This document shows positions 35,880 to 45,825 of a stretch of 64,000 nucleotides of DNA, piece by piece (positions within the stretch are counted from its first letter, which is position 1; each line of letters begins with the position of its first letter). The stretch comes from Ascarosepion bandense (lineage: Eukaryota; Mollusca; Cephalopoda; Sepiida; Sepiidae): positions 4,202,001-4,266,000 of the forward strand of contig JBBBDQ010000350.1 in assembly GCA_037127315.1 (NCBI GenBank), in the 5' to 3' direction. Position numbers and translations under genes: made by a program. The notes beneath the pieces are model-generated. The model was not told where the DNA came from. It did not search any database and saw only the letters and a list, made by a program, of their open reading frames with translations.

Positions 35880-36188
35880 TGTGGGGGACAAAAAATAAAA
35901 AGGACCGGAAAGGGGTAATCTGCCCTTGGGCAGTGTAGGATTGAGAGTGAGCCTTTGGACAAGGAGGTGAACGGTAGCGTTGAAAATTTCCAACATGAGT
36001 TGATCTACAAGAACACTAATTCCACCACCTTTTGGTGAGTCTTATAAACTCTAAATATTTCCGATTGATGTAAATGTTTTTGTCTTATATTCGTTGACTA
36101 TTTGGCCTGTAATAAATGTGTAAATCTACTTTGGGTTTAGTTTCCTTTCATGTTGTTTTAGTTTTAATAACTTACTTTAGAACTAACA
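35880..36188 (+). repeat. 5' LTR of element B
   Basis: 309 bases. It supplies the first codons of the chimeric minus-strand frame in element A. Confidence 0.95.
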
Positions 36189-36704
36189 ATTGGTGATCCC
36201 GACTAAAAAATGAACGCACACAATAGCAGTAACAATTGTTTTCATAAATTTAAAAAAGGAAACGTCTTAATTTTAAATTAATACTTTCCTTGTATCAAAA
36301 AAAAAAAAAAATCACGAATTTCAGTAGCATGGTCATTAAACAGAAACGACATTCGTAGTAAACCATGTAAAAGTATAATAATGTTTCTTTTTATTAATAA
36401 AGCAAAAAAGGAACTAGGTTTTTGTTGCAAACGAGTTTAACACAAGCCGTCACAGGCGAAATATTTTTCTTAATTGGAAAATTTCGTTTCCAATATGGCC
36501 GTCTGTTGTTCTTCCTCAGAGTCATACTTAGAGTAATTATCTGTGATTGGTTGATCTAAATGTCTACGTCACGCTCTTTCCCTATCTCTCTCTTTCCCTC
36601 CCTAGTATACTACTGTTCTCCCTCTGTCCTGCTACTACGATTGAAGCTAACGCATCTAAGCAGCCAACAAGTGCGGTACTAATTAATAAAATAAATTTTT
36701 GTGA

Positions 36705-37470
36705 AATGGCGACGCCAGCCTTTAATCTAAATGCGTCGTTGGTGCACGATGACCCTGCTTTGTTTTTTGCACAACTAGATTTATTTTTTAGGCTAAAAGC
36801 AATCACTAATCAGGCGGAGAAGTTCTGTTACGTGGCGTCCATCTTACCTCAGGACACAGTTACGGAGGTAAGGGAGTTAATTATCTCTCCACCTACGGAA
36901 AAGCCGTACGATGTGCTTCGAGAGAAAGTAAGTTTCTGTGACAGCTTCAACGCACAAACGTATTTCACAGTTGTTAGAGCAGGAAACTCTAGGGGACAGC
37001 AAGCCGTCACAATTTCTAAAATGGCTACAGAAGTTGGCAGAGGGAACGATGGATAAAAGCATCGTTAAACACATATTCCTCCAACGTATCCCGACATAAT
37101 ATGAGGTGGCTATAGCTGCACAGGACGAGTCCACGCCTGTCGAACAGCTGGCTGTCATAACAGACCATATAGCTGACATATTATCCACTCAGTCGCCTGC
37201 TATATCCAGTGTGCAGACATCGGATAGGGACGAGCTGCTCTCAAAATTAATGGAGGGACAGCAGCGGATGGAAGCTCGCATGAATAAGATGGCGGAAGAC
37301 ATTGCCAGACTAACACTGAAGCAGAAGCAGGGACAAAGGAGTAGGGATACATGCAGCCAGTCTAGGGAACGAGGGCAGGAAAAGGCGATTTGTTGGAAAC
37401 ACAAGAGATTTGGAGAAAATGCAAATTCTTGTATACCACCCTGTAATTACAAGGGGCAGGGAAAAGCCTA
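36705..37470 (+). pseudogene. Element B gag
   Basis: Starts at ATG 36705 with MATPAFNLNASL and the DDPALFFAQLDLFFRLKAIT core typical of Mag-type gag capsids. Frame is lost after the VLREKV block (about 36930), and an in-frame stop lies near 37098. The downstream frame resumes with a coiled-coil-like region and a CWKHKRFGENANSC segment with a Cys/His pattern. It was a structural protein of the particle in which reverse transcription occurs. Confidence 0.8.
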
Positions 37471-37494
37471 AACCGACAGAAGACAGCGGCATCA

Positions 37495-40400
37495 ACTGTC
37501 GGTGCAGCCTGCTCTGGCCGCCTACTTTATGTAGTAGATAAAAACACGGGAACCTCCTTGTTAGTAAACAGTGGGGCACAGGTGTCCCTCATCCCTGCAA
37601 CATCAGTTGACAAAAGATCTCCTCCCTGTAAATTTACACTCCGAGCAGTAAACGGTTTGTTAATACACACTTATGGGGAGAGGTGTATGGACCTCAATCT
37701 TGGCTTACGCAAATCATTTACCCACATTTTTATAGTTGCAGATGTAAATGGCACTATTTTAGGTACGGACTTTTTACAAGCGTTCGGCCTTGTTGTAGAT
37801 ATGACAGGCCAGTGTCTAAGAGATCCAGATACACAACTTACATGTGGGGTGTTGAAGGCTGGTACTCCGCTATGTCCAGCAGTGGCACATGCAAACCAGG
37901 ATGACGCTTTCTTGAGACTTTTGAGGGAATATCCTTCAATTTCTGTACCCTCCTTTAATAAGGAAGTCTTGCCACATTCTACAACACACTACATAGAGAC
38001 AACAGGCCCACCCGTCCATTGCAAAGCTAGCACCTGATAAAATAAAAGCTGCTAAAGCAGAATTTCAACAGATGATGAAGTTTGGCATAGTTCGCCTGTG
38101 AAAGAGCGAATGGGCTTCACCTCTTCATTTAGTTAGTAAAGGTCCTAACACATGGCGTGCATGTGGAGACTACAGAGCTTTGAATGCTGTTACTAAACCT
38201 GATAGGTATCCTGTACCACATATTCAAGACATAACAGCAGTAGCCCAGAATAATAAGGTTTTTACAAAATTGGACCTAATTCGAGCATATCACCAAATAC
38301 CAGTGGAGCCCGAACACATTCCCAAAACGGCTATTACTACGCCGTTTAGAATGTTTGAATTTGTACGAGTTCCGTTTGGGTTGCGGAATGCAGCACAGAC
38401 ATTCCAAAGGTTTATAGACCAGGTCTTGTGTGATTTGCCATTTGTCTGCGCATATATTGACGATGTCCTCATTGCTAGCAGAAATATGCAGGAACACATC
38501 GACCATGTGCGTCAAGTATTTAAACGCTTGAAATAGTATGGAGTCGTTTTGAACCCATCAAAGTGTGCTTTCGGTCAATCCGAAGTTATATTTTTGGGAC
38601 ACCATATTTCAGAGAGGGGAATTTCCCCAACGCCTGAGACAGTCAAGTCTATCCGGGATTTCCCTATTCCTGTTACAATGAGACAGTTATGTCAATTTTT
38701 AGGGCTAGTAAATTTTTACCGTAGGTTTCTCCCTCACTGTGCCCAAGTACTTTTACCATTGACAGGTATGTTAACAAATGTGAAGAACTGTGACATTACA
38801 TTTTCGGAAGATGCAGTAACGGCATTCAACAAGGTGAAGGCCATGTTAGAAGACACCGTCAAATTATCCCACATTCAACCAGACCATGAACTGTGTCTGG
38901 CAGTGGATGCATCTGCAACTGGAATTGGAGACCCATTTCTTTTTTCTCCAGGAAATTGACAGACACAGAAACACGCTACAGCATATTTTCCAGGGAATTG
39001 TTAGCCTCATTCTCTGCAGTGCGACATTTTCGTCAACTCCTGGAAGGTCAGCAGTTCTACATACTCACAGACCACAAGCCTCTGTTGGGCACCTTGCAGT
39101 TTTCCTCGGATAAAAACTCCCCTCGTAAGATTCGACAGATGGACTACATCCTCCAGTTCACATCGGATGTCAGGCATATCAAGGGAGCAGACAACATCCC
39201 AGCAGATACTTTGTCACGTAGGATAAATACAGTCACGTTGGCTCCCTCCATCGATGTCAACAATTTAGGGGAAGAACAAGAAAAGGATGAGCAGCTGAAA
39301 AACCTACTGCAGAATAATGCGACATCATTGCAACTGGTGAAAATTACCCATCCTAACAGCAACAAGAAAATAGTATGTGACATCAGCACAAACAGATTGC
39401 GCCCATATGTCCCAGCGTCATTACGGAAAGACATATTCGGTGCTGTACATGGACTATCGCACCCTGGAGCTAATGCGTCAATACGCTTAATGACCGACAG
39501 GTACGTTTGGCCGCGGATGAAAGCGGATGTGAGAGAGTGGACGAAGAAGTGTGTGAAGTGCCAAAAAGCCAAGATTGGTCAACATACACGAGCACCTCTA
39601 GGCACATTTCCTGTGCCAGATGAATGATTCAAGCACATACACATTGACATCACCGGTCCATTTCCCACATGTGAAGGTCAATGCTATCTGTTGACCTGCA
39701 TTGACAGATTCTCGCGCTGGTTTGAAGCGTTACCGATGCCGGATATGACGGCATACACAACAGCCAGGACATTTCTTGCCGGTTGGATCGCAAGGTTTGG
39801 TGTCCCAGAGAAGGTGACAACAGATAGAGGTCGACAGTTCGAGTCCGAACTGTTTCATAAACTCTCGGCACTCTTGGGCACCAGGAATATTCACACGACA
39901 GCATATCATCCACAAGCAAATGGTGCGGTCGAACGATTACATCGCAGCTTAAAAGCCTCTTTACGTGCAGTGCTTACCAGCAATACTAAGCGGTTAGAAC
40001 ATCTTCCACTAATATTGTTGGGGTTACGCACTGCAGTAAAAAAGGATATGGAATGCTCAGCAGCAGAAGCACTGTATGGAACCACATTGCGCCTGCCAGC
40101 ACAATATTTTTTTTAGACACCGGAGAAAGTATGGGATGTAACATCATTTGTGGATAGACTGACCAGAAACATGGCCAAGATGGCCTATTCTCCTTCAGGG
40201 GAAAACAAGTGCATTAAAACATATGTACCAAAGGCCCTAGAGACATGTACGCACGTATTTATCCGAGATACAGCGAGGTCACATTCCCTGCAACCACCGT
40301 ATCGTGGTCCATTTAAAGTTACCAAGAAAAACAACAAGTTCTTCAGCGTTCTCATTAAGAACGAAGAACAAAACGTTACGATAGACAGGTTAAAACCTGC

Positions 40401-40539
40401 AACATTGGAGGACGAATACTTAGTAGTAACCTCAACGCCAGTAGACTTGACACTGGAAAAACGGCCTCAAGAAAAAAAGACACGTTCAGGCAGACACGTA
40501 AGATGGCCTGCTCATTTAAAGAACTTTGTTGCTATGTAA
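37495..40539 (+). pseudogene. Element B pol (protease, RT, RNase H, integrase)
   Basis: Domains occur in Gypsy order. Protease at 37560 carries NSGAQVS, where the catalytic Asp of DSGA is replaced by Asn. RT at 38050-38760 has the catalytic YIDDV block near 38455. RNase H is at about 38870-39200. Integrase starts with the HHCC finger (GLSHPG ... CVKCQ) near 39440-39570; its core then has [15 protein letters not shown] and GAVERLH giving D, D and E with 35 residues between the last two. A C-terminal tail ends at 40539. In-frame stops lie near 38098, 38534, 39625 and 40114, with frameshifts near 38030 and 38925. Confidence 0.9.
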
Positions 40540-40602
40540 AAATAAAAAGTGTATTCCCCCCATCTTTCCTCATGACATACTCCATATTTTTTGGGGGGGG
40601 GG

Positions 40603-40783
40603 GTCATAATATGAGTTATCTCCCATAGATAAGTCCTGTCTAATAAAAAAGATAAAAGTTTAGGTACTTCCGCCCCACGGCACTTCAGTAATAAAATGGT
40701 TAGGTTAAAAACCTTACCCTGCCTTCTGTGTCAGTTCTTAATGTTCCATCCGTTTTAATCCAAGTACAAAGAATACTATTTCA
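40603..40783 (+). repeat. 5' LTR of element C
   Basis: Starts GTCATAATATGAG (the expected leading T is absent at this outer edge) and ends ACTATTTCA next to the PBS. Confidence 0.95.
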
Positions 40784-40928
40784 TGGTGGCAGCGACGCGA
40801 TTTAAAAGAAATACCCACAAACAAAATGAACGCAAGGAAAACGGAGAATTAAAAAAAAAAAAAAAAAAACATCGTCACACAACAAGTCGTGTTTCTAAAC
40901 GCACATGGTGACCACAAGCGCCATATTG

Positions 40929-40965
<37 letters not shown>

Positions 40966-41063
40966 AAATAAACAAAAGTGGATACACAAGGAAGTGCGGA
41001 AAACCCAAACAAAGTAAGTTCGCCAATTTAATTTCTATATCATTATTCAAAAACAGACACAAG

Positions 41064-41091
<28 letters not shown>
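40784..41091 (+). promoter_or_regulatory. A-rich 5' leader of element C
   Basis: Holds three long A-runs at 40851-40869 (19), 40929-40964 (36) and 41064-41092 (29). The last runs directly into the gag ATG at 41092. Long poly(A) leaders can promote cap-independent or PABP-assisted initiation in other systems; a role here is inference. Confidence 0.6.
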
Positions 41092-41094
<3 letters not shown>

Positions 41095-41747
41095 AATACA
41101 AACACATGCGAGAAACCCCTTATGCACTGGGACTCGGAAAATCTGGTTGACTCGTTCAGATTTTTCAAGCAGCGGTGTTCACTATATTTCTCTGTAAACA
41201 GTGTTCCCGTCGAGAAGCAGGTAGACTATATACTACTGCTATCCGGCGAGGAAGGACTCAGGCGATATAATGCTTGGACGTTCGATAATGACTCCGACCG
41301 GACGGACCCGGAAATTATTTGGAAAAATTTTGAGGAACAGTTAGAGCCTCAAGTAAACTGTCGAATAGAACGTTTCTACCTTTGTAAATTTAAACAAAAA
41401 CATACTGAAAGTATCGACGACTTTGTGGCGAGGTGCCGACTACAGGTAAAAAAATGCAGGTTCAGAGACACTCAGGAAACTGAAGAACGTATCATAGAGC
41501 AGGTAATTACTGGCACAAAACACCCGGAGTTACAGAAACTTCTGCTGTCGAAAAGCATGGATATTCCGCTTCGAGAAGTCCTAAATTGTGGACGATTGCA
41601 CGAAGCATCCCTCAACCACATGAAGCAAATGGCTGAAATTGGAGGCGACCGACAAGAAATAAACGTAATAAAAAAAAAGCCAGTGTCGACGGTGTGGAAC
41701 CACACACCAAAAAGAAAAATGCCCAGGTACCATTGGACTCATTGATG
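41092..41747 (+). CDS. Element C gag (capsid region)
   Basis: 217 codons from an ATG that directly follows a 29-A run. The protein has the retrotransposon gag capsid pattern: WDSENLVDSFRFFKQRC, a YNAWTFDND block, IWKNFEEQLEPQVN, FYLCKFKQKHTESIDDFVAR and a VLNCGRLHEAS block. It should form the capsid shell. The nucleocapsid Cys/His knuckle expected at the end is missing: the frame runs into TGA at 41743-41745 just after the deletion junction. No frame damage is visible before that point, in keeping with recent insertion. It overlaps the downstream pol frame in a different phase. Confidence 0.8.
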
Positions 41748-43924
41748 ACGTTATTATATTTGGAAAGACGAAAGAAGAGCATGATAGCAACCTACACAGG
41801 CTTATGGAAGTGGCTCAAACTGAAGGATTATGTTTTAACAGCGAAAAATGTGCAATCGACCAAAAGCATATTAATTTTTTTGGCGCAATGTACGACAAGG
41901 ACGGCATAAAACCAGATCCTAATAAAGTAGAAGCGATAAAGCAACTACCAAGCCCTACTAATGTCACAGAGCTGCAAAAAGTATTGGGAATCATCACGTA
42001 CTTAGCACCCTTCATCCCACATCTATCCGACCTAACTGCACCCCTGAGAGATCTGTTAAAGAAGGAATCAGACTACCAGTGGACTACCAGTCACCAGAAG
42101 GCAATGCAAAAAATTAAGGACGTGATATGCAAAGAAATGTCACTCACCTATTTTGACCCGTCCAAAGATACAAGCCTACAAGTAGACGCCTCAAACAAGG
42201 GTATAGGTGCAGTCCTCTTGCAAGAAGGAAAGCCCATTGCGTTTGCATCGAAAGCTCTAACAGAAACAGAGCAGAGATATGCCAATATAGAGAGAGAGCT
42301 GCTAGCGGTTGTGTTTGGCTGTGAACGCTTCAAGACATACCTGTATGGGAGCAAATTCCAAGTAGAAAGCGATCACAAGCCACTGGAAATGATCAGCCTG
42401 AAGAATCTAGTCGCAGCTCCACCTCGTTTGCAACGCATGCTGCTGCGCCTCCAGGAATACGACCTAACCATCGTATATTGCCCAGGCAAGGATATGACCC
42501 TGGCAGATGGATTCTCCCGGCTACCAAACAAAAAGGCCAAAGAGGAAATCAACCTCAACATAAGAGTAGACTTCGTGCAATTTTCAGCAGAAAAACTATC
42601 ACAGATAAAACTCGCAACACAAGCGGACCCCATACTCTGCGAGCTGAAAGAAACCATCGTACAAGGTTGGCCCGACACCTTCAGGGAAATCAACAAAAAT
42701 CTACGCCCTTACTGGTCCTACAGAGATGAGCTGGCTATAGAAAATGGAATTCTCATGAAGAGCGGCCAAATAATTATACCCGAAGTCATGCAACCTGAAA
42801 TCCTGCAAAAAATCCATTACGGCCATCAGGGAATGGAAAAATGCAAACTCCGAGCAAAAAGCTGCGTTTTCTGGCACAACATCAACAAGAACATAGATGA
42901 TGTTGTACAACAATGTGCCATATGTCAACAAACTCAAAAGGCACAGAGTGCAGAACCAATGATGCCACACGAGATCCCAGTGAGGCCATGGCAAATAGTA
43001 GCCACAGATCTTTTTCACAGTGAAGGACGCAATTACCTGCTAATGGTGGACTATTATTCCAAGTTCCCATTTGTGAGGAAGGTAAAGGAATTCTCCAGCC
43101 AGGAAGTAATTAGACTAATTAAACAAATCTTTGGAGAACAAGGGATCCCGGAGAGAGTTATTAGTGACAATGGTCCGCACTACAACTCTAGCTTATTCAA
43201 GCAATTTGCAAAGGAATGGGGATTTAAACACCTCACATCATCCCCTAGATATCCTCAATCCAATGGACTAGCAGAACGCTGCATACAAGCCGTTAAATCT
43301 GCAATGCAAAAAGCGGCCTCAAGCAACCGAGACCTAGATATGGTATTGCTGTGTTTACGGTCAACCCCCATTGACCATGCAATTCCATCCCCGGGTGAAT
43401 TGCTATGGAACAGAAAACTCGTAGGCAACTTACCCATGAAATGTCCCAACAATTCGACCCAAAAAGAAGAAATAGCATTGCGCCTATATAAAAGGCAATC
43501 ATACCAAAAAAATCGATACGATCAGCACGCCAAAGTGCTGCCAGAATTACATGAAGGACAACCTGTTCGTGTATATGATCCGGACTCCAGCAAATGGTCC
43601 CCTGCTGTCGTCACACAGAGATGCGTCGAACCACGATCATACACGGTGCAGACTACATCAGGAAAGTCTCTTCGTAGAAACCGTAGACATCTAAGGACAG
43701 ATAAGTCTACAACGAAGTCGACCCCAGAATCAAATGACGAACCATCAATCAGTATACCAATGGATCGCATGGAAGATACCAACACCACAACATCTAATAG
43801 TAGACCCATCACAGAAACACCACACAAAACACCAAACACTCATCCCGGAACTCATAAAACACCCAGATCTGGTCGAATAATCAGACCACCCAAGAGATAT
43901 AGCTATGATGAAAACAGCCCTTAA
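41732..43924 (+). CDS. Element C truncated pol (RT thumb, RNase H, integrase)
   Basis: The open frame enters directly at GLIDDVIIFGK, the catalytic motif of RT, with all upstream RT and protease absent; the first in-frame ATG is at 41804. It then runs without interruption through the RT thumb/connection (FFGAMYDKDGIKPD), RNase H (QVDASNKGIGAVLL, ESDHKP) and the integrase HHCC finger (HYGHQG ... CAICQQ). The integrase core follows (ATDLF, SDNGPHYN, GLAERC; D, D, E with 35 residues between the last two), then a C-terminal tail ending in TAA at 43924. The integrase is apparently intact; RT is not functional. Expression would need a frame change or separate initiation. Confidence 0.85.
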   Translation: MGLIDDVIIFGKTKEEHDSNLHRLMEVAQTEGLCFNSEKCAIDQKHINFFGAMYDKDGIKPDPNKVEAIKQLPSPTNVTELQKVLGIITYLAPFIPHLSDLTAPLRDLLKKESDYQWTTSHQKAMQKIKDVICKEMSLTYFDPSKDTSLQVDASNKGIGAVLLQEGKPIAFASKALTETEQRYANIERELLAVVFGCERFKTYLYGSKFQVESDHKPLEMISLKNLVAAPPRLQRMLLRLQEYDLTIVYCPGKDMTLADGFSRLPNKKAKEEINLNIRVDFVQFSAEKLSQIKLATQADPILCELKETIVQGWPDTFREINKNLRPYWSYRDELAIENGILMKSGQIIIPEVMQPEILQKIHYGHQGMEKCKLRAKSCVFWHNINKNIDDVVQQCAICQQTQKAQSAEPMMPHEIPVRPWQIVATDLFHSEGRNYLLMVDYYSKFPFVRKVKEFSSQEVIRLIKQIFGEQGIPERVISDNGPHYNSSLFKQFAKEWGFKHLTSSPRYPQSNGLAERCIQAVKSAMQKAASSNRDLDMVLLCLRSTPIDHAIPSPGELLWNRKLVGNLPMKCPNNSTQKEEIALRLYKRQSYQKNRYDQHAKVLPELHEGQPVRVYDPDSSKWSPAVVTQRCVEPRSYTVQTTSGKSLRRNRRHLRTDKSTTKSTPESNDEPSISIPMDRMEDTNTTTSNSRPITETPHKTPNTHPGTHKTPRSGRIIRPPKRYSYDENSP

Positions 43925-44014
43925 TTGGACAATTACACTACTGCATATAGTGTCACAGTTCCTGTGTTTTGACTGTTTGTTTTTTCTGTATGTTCCTTTT
44001 TAGAGGAAGGGGGA

Positions 44015-44195
44015 TGTCATAATATGAGTTATCTCCCATAGATAAGTCCTCTCTAATAAAAAAGATAAAAGTTTAGGTACTTCCGCCCCACGGCACTTCA
44101 GTAATAAAATGGTTAGGTTAAAAACCTTACCCTGCCTTCTGTGTCAGTTCTTAATGTTCCATCCGTTTTAATCCAAGTACAAAGAATACTATTTC
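44015..44195 (+). repeat. 3' LTR of element C
   Basis: Starts TGTCATAATATGAG and ends ACTATTTC directly against a 12-G run (the expected final A is absent at this outer edge). Confidence 0.95.
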
Positions 44196-44210
44196 GGGGG
44201 GGGGGGGTGA

Positions 44211-44519
44211 TGTGGGGACAAAAAATAAAAAGGACCGGAAAGGGGTAATCTGCCCTTGGACAGTGTAGGATTGAGAGTGAGCCTTTGGACAAGGAGGTGA
44301 ACGGTAGCGTTGAAAATTTCCAACATTGAGTTGAGCTACAAGAACACTAATTCCACCACCTTTTGGTGAGTCTTATAAACTCTAAATATTTCCGATTGAT
44401 GTAAATGTTTTTGTCTTATATTCGTTGACTATTTGGCCTGTAATAAATGTGTAAATGTACCTTGGGTTTAGTTTCTTTTCATGTTGTTTTAGTTTTAACA
44501 ACTTACTTTAGAACTAACA
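44211..44519 (+). repeat. 3' LTR of element B
   Basis: 309 bases, the partner of 35880-36188, followed by the AGAGC/GAGC target duplication. Confidence 0.95.
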
Positions 44520-45414
44520 GAGCTTTCTTGCCTCCTAAGGGGGATACATGGATGTCTGTGTAGTAGTGTTTGCGGTCTGACAAAGGGTCCAAGGCATAGA
44601 TGCTTTCATCACTGCTGGCAGGTTCGTCGTTTATGTAACGGACCTTTGCATGTGCTGATGGTTTATTGTTTGACCGTGGTGGATGCGCTTTGGATTGGCA
44701 CATCCTTGCAACGTGGTTACGCTTTAGGCAGATTGCGCAGGTTAATCCATAGTAGGCCTGACATTTGCCTTTGTCATGGCTTAATCCACAGAATTTGCAG
44801 TCCTTGATATGCTCCCGTCTCTGTTTTCTTTTTTCTACCTTTTGGGCATAATGCACTGTTTCTGTTGTGTTTCTGCTGCCTATCATGTCGACTTGTTTGT
44901 CCCTTTGTTCAGTGCTCCGACATATATCAATTGTCCGGTCTAATGTTAGATCTGATTCACTGAGGAGTCTGGTCTGTATTTTCTTTTTATTTGTTCCCAT
45001 CACTATCCGCTCGCGGAGTAATTCGTCTTCCAACGTGATGTATCTGCACGTTTTTATCAATTTCCTCAGCTTGTTCAAATAGGAATCAAAACGTTCGCCT
45101 ATTTCCTTGGTCGCATGAATTAAATACGTAGCGTTCGTATGTCGTATTTAATTTAGGTTCGAAATAGTCGGATAATTTTTTATGATGGAGTTGATGTCCG
45201 CACGTTCCTCCTCTGTCATGGGCAGAATTTTTATAATTTTTAGGCATTCCTTGCCAACGATAGAAAGAAAAGTTCCTACCTGGACTTTAGCCGGTTTGGT
45301 ATCAATGCGTGTACCGTCTGCGTAGTTCGTCCATGAGAGTTTAAATATGGACCAGTTCTCTCTCAAATCGCTGTCCATGTCCATTTTTTCCGGTGGTGGG
45401 ATGGGGTAAGCCAT
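44520..45414 (-). pseudogene. Element A gag
   Basis: Minus-strand ATG at 45414 begins MAYPIPPPEKMDMD and a gag N-terminus with WSIFKLSWTNYADG. The frame breaks at about 45148 and again near 45095, then continues from 45078 with NKLRKLIKTCRY and LRERIVMG. Two zinc knuckles follow: CKFCGLSHDKGKC and CAICLKRNHVARMC, both of the CCHC form that packages element RNA. The frame then meets the insertion point of B and would lead in phase into the protease at 35879. Confidence 0.8.
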
Positions 45415-45624
45415 TATTCCGAAGTATTATATCTGATTTGTGCCGTGTAATGACCCGATCCGACTTCTGTGTTTTGTGTGTACACGTGGTGTCCGAGAAG
45501 TAGTTGGATTAGTTTTCCGGTGCGTATACGCTATTTCAGTTATTTTCCGATGAAAGGTGTGTTTATCCGAGGTGTGGAGAGATGACTTCGCCGAAAGTAG
45601 AAAAAAAATCCCACTCTGATACCA

Positions 45625-45820
45625 TGTTTTGGCGCTGATGGCGAGCGATAATGAATAACACGTGAACACACTAGCTATCTAGTAAAGGAAATGTCTGTAT
45701 TGTTTATCTAAGGGAGGTAAGCCTACAGAGCTGGCCTCACTTTCATGGGGCCATTTCGTATCCATGTTTTCGGAGCTATATACAATGTATAGCTCCAAAA
45801 ACATCATAACAATCATAACA
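45625..45820 (-). repeat. 5' LTR of element A
   Basis: 196 bases, starting TGTTTTGGCGCTGATGG and ending ATCATAACA on the plus strand, followed by the TGGTC duplication. Confidence 0.9.
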
Positions 45821-45825
45821 TGGTC

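Larger units (their letters stand above)
40603..44195 (+). mobile_element. LTR retrotransposon C (Gypsy-like), nested in B, very young
   Basis: The LTRs (40603-40783 and 44015-44195) are about 181 bases and differ at a single internal position (G/C in AAGTCCTGTC versus AAGTCCTCTC), so insertion is recent. It sits in a poly-G tract just before the 3' LTR of B. PBS TGGTGGCAGCGACG abuts the 5' LTR, and the purine tract AGAGGAAGGGGGA abuts the 3' LTR. It encodes an intact gag-like frame and a long pol frame. However, the gag zinc knuckle, protease and most of RT are deleted, so it cannot transpose by itself. Confidence 0.95.
35880..44519 (+). mobile_element. LTR retrotransposon B (Gypsy, Mag-like), nested in A
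   Basis: Its two LTRs, 35880-36188 and 44211-44519, are both 309 bases. They start TGTGGGG and end AACTAACA, and differ by about six substitutions and two single-base indels. A 4-5 bp duplication (AGAGC/GAGC) flanks it inside element A's protease region. A primer-binding site TGGTGATCCCGAC follows the 5' LTR after two bases. A G-rich tract precedes the 3' LTR, and element C is inserted in that tract. gag, protease, RT, RNase H and integrase are all recognisable but carry several stops and frameshifts, so B is inactive. Confidence 0.95.
33378..45820 (-). mobile_element. LTR retrotransposon A (outermost, Gypsy-like, defective)
   Basis: Flanked by the 5-bp duplication TGGTC (33373-33377 and 45821-45825). 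The LTRs are 33378-33545 and 45625-45820; both start TGTTTTGGC on the plus strand and end TAACA. The left one lacks about 28 bases. In the minus sense a primer-binding site TGGTATCAGAGTGGGA abuts the 5' LTR (45624-45609), and a purine tract GATAAGAGGGA abuts the 3' LTR. Coding remnants are gag with two zinc knuckles, protease, and the end of integrase. The RT, RNase H and most of integrase are deleted. Element B sits inside the protease region. The segment 33546-35000 is non-coding. Confidence 0.9.

Noticed and set aside
35001..35996. Host aspartic protease gene
   Set aside because: The DTGAS domain belongs to LTR element A, and the start of the frame lies in the LTR of element B.
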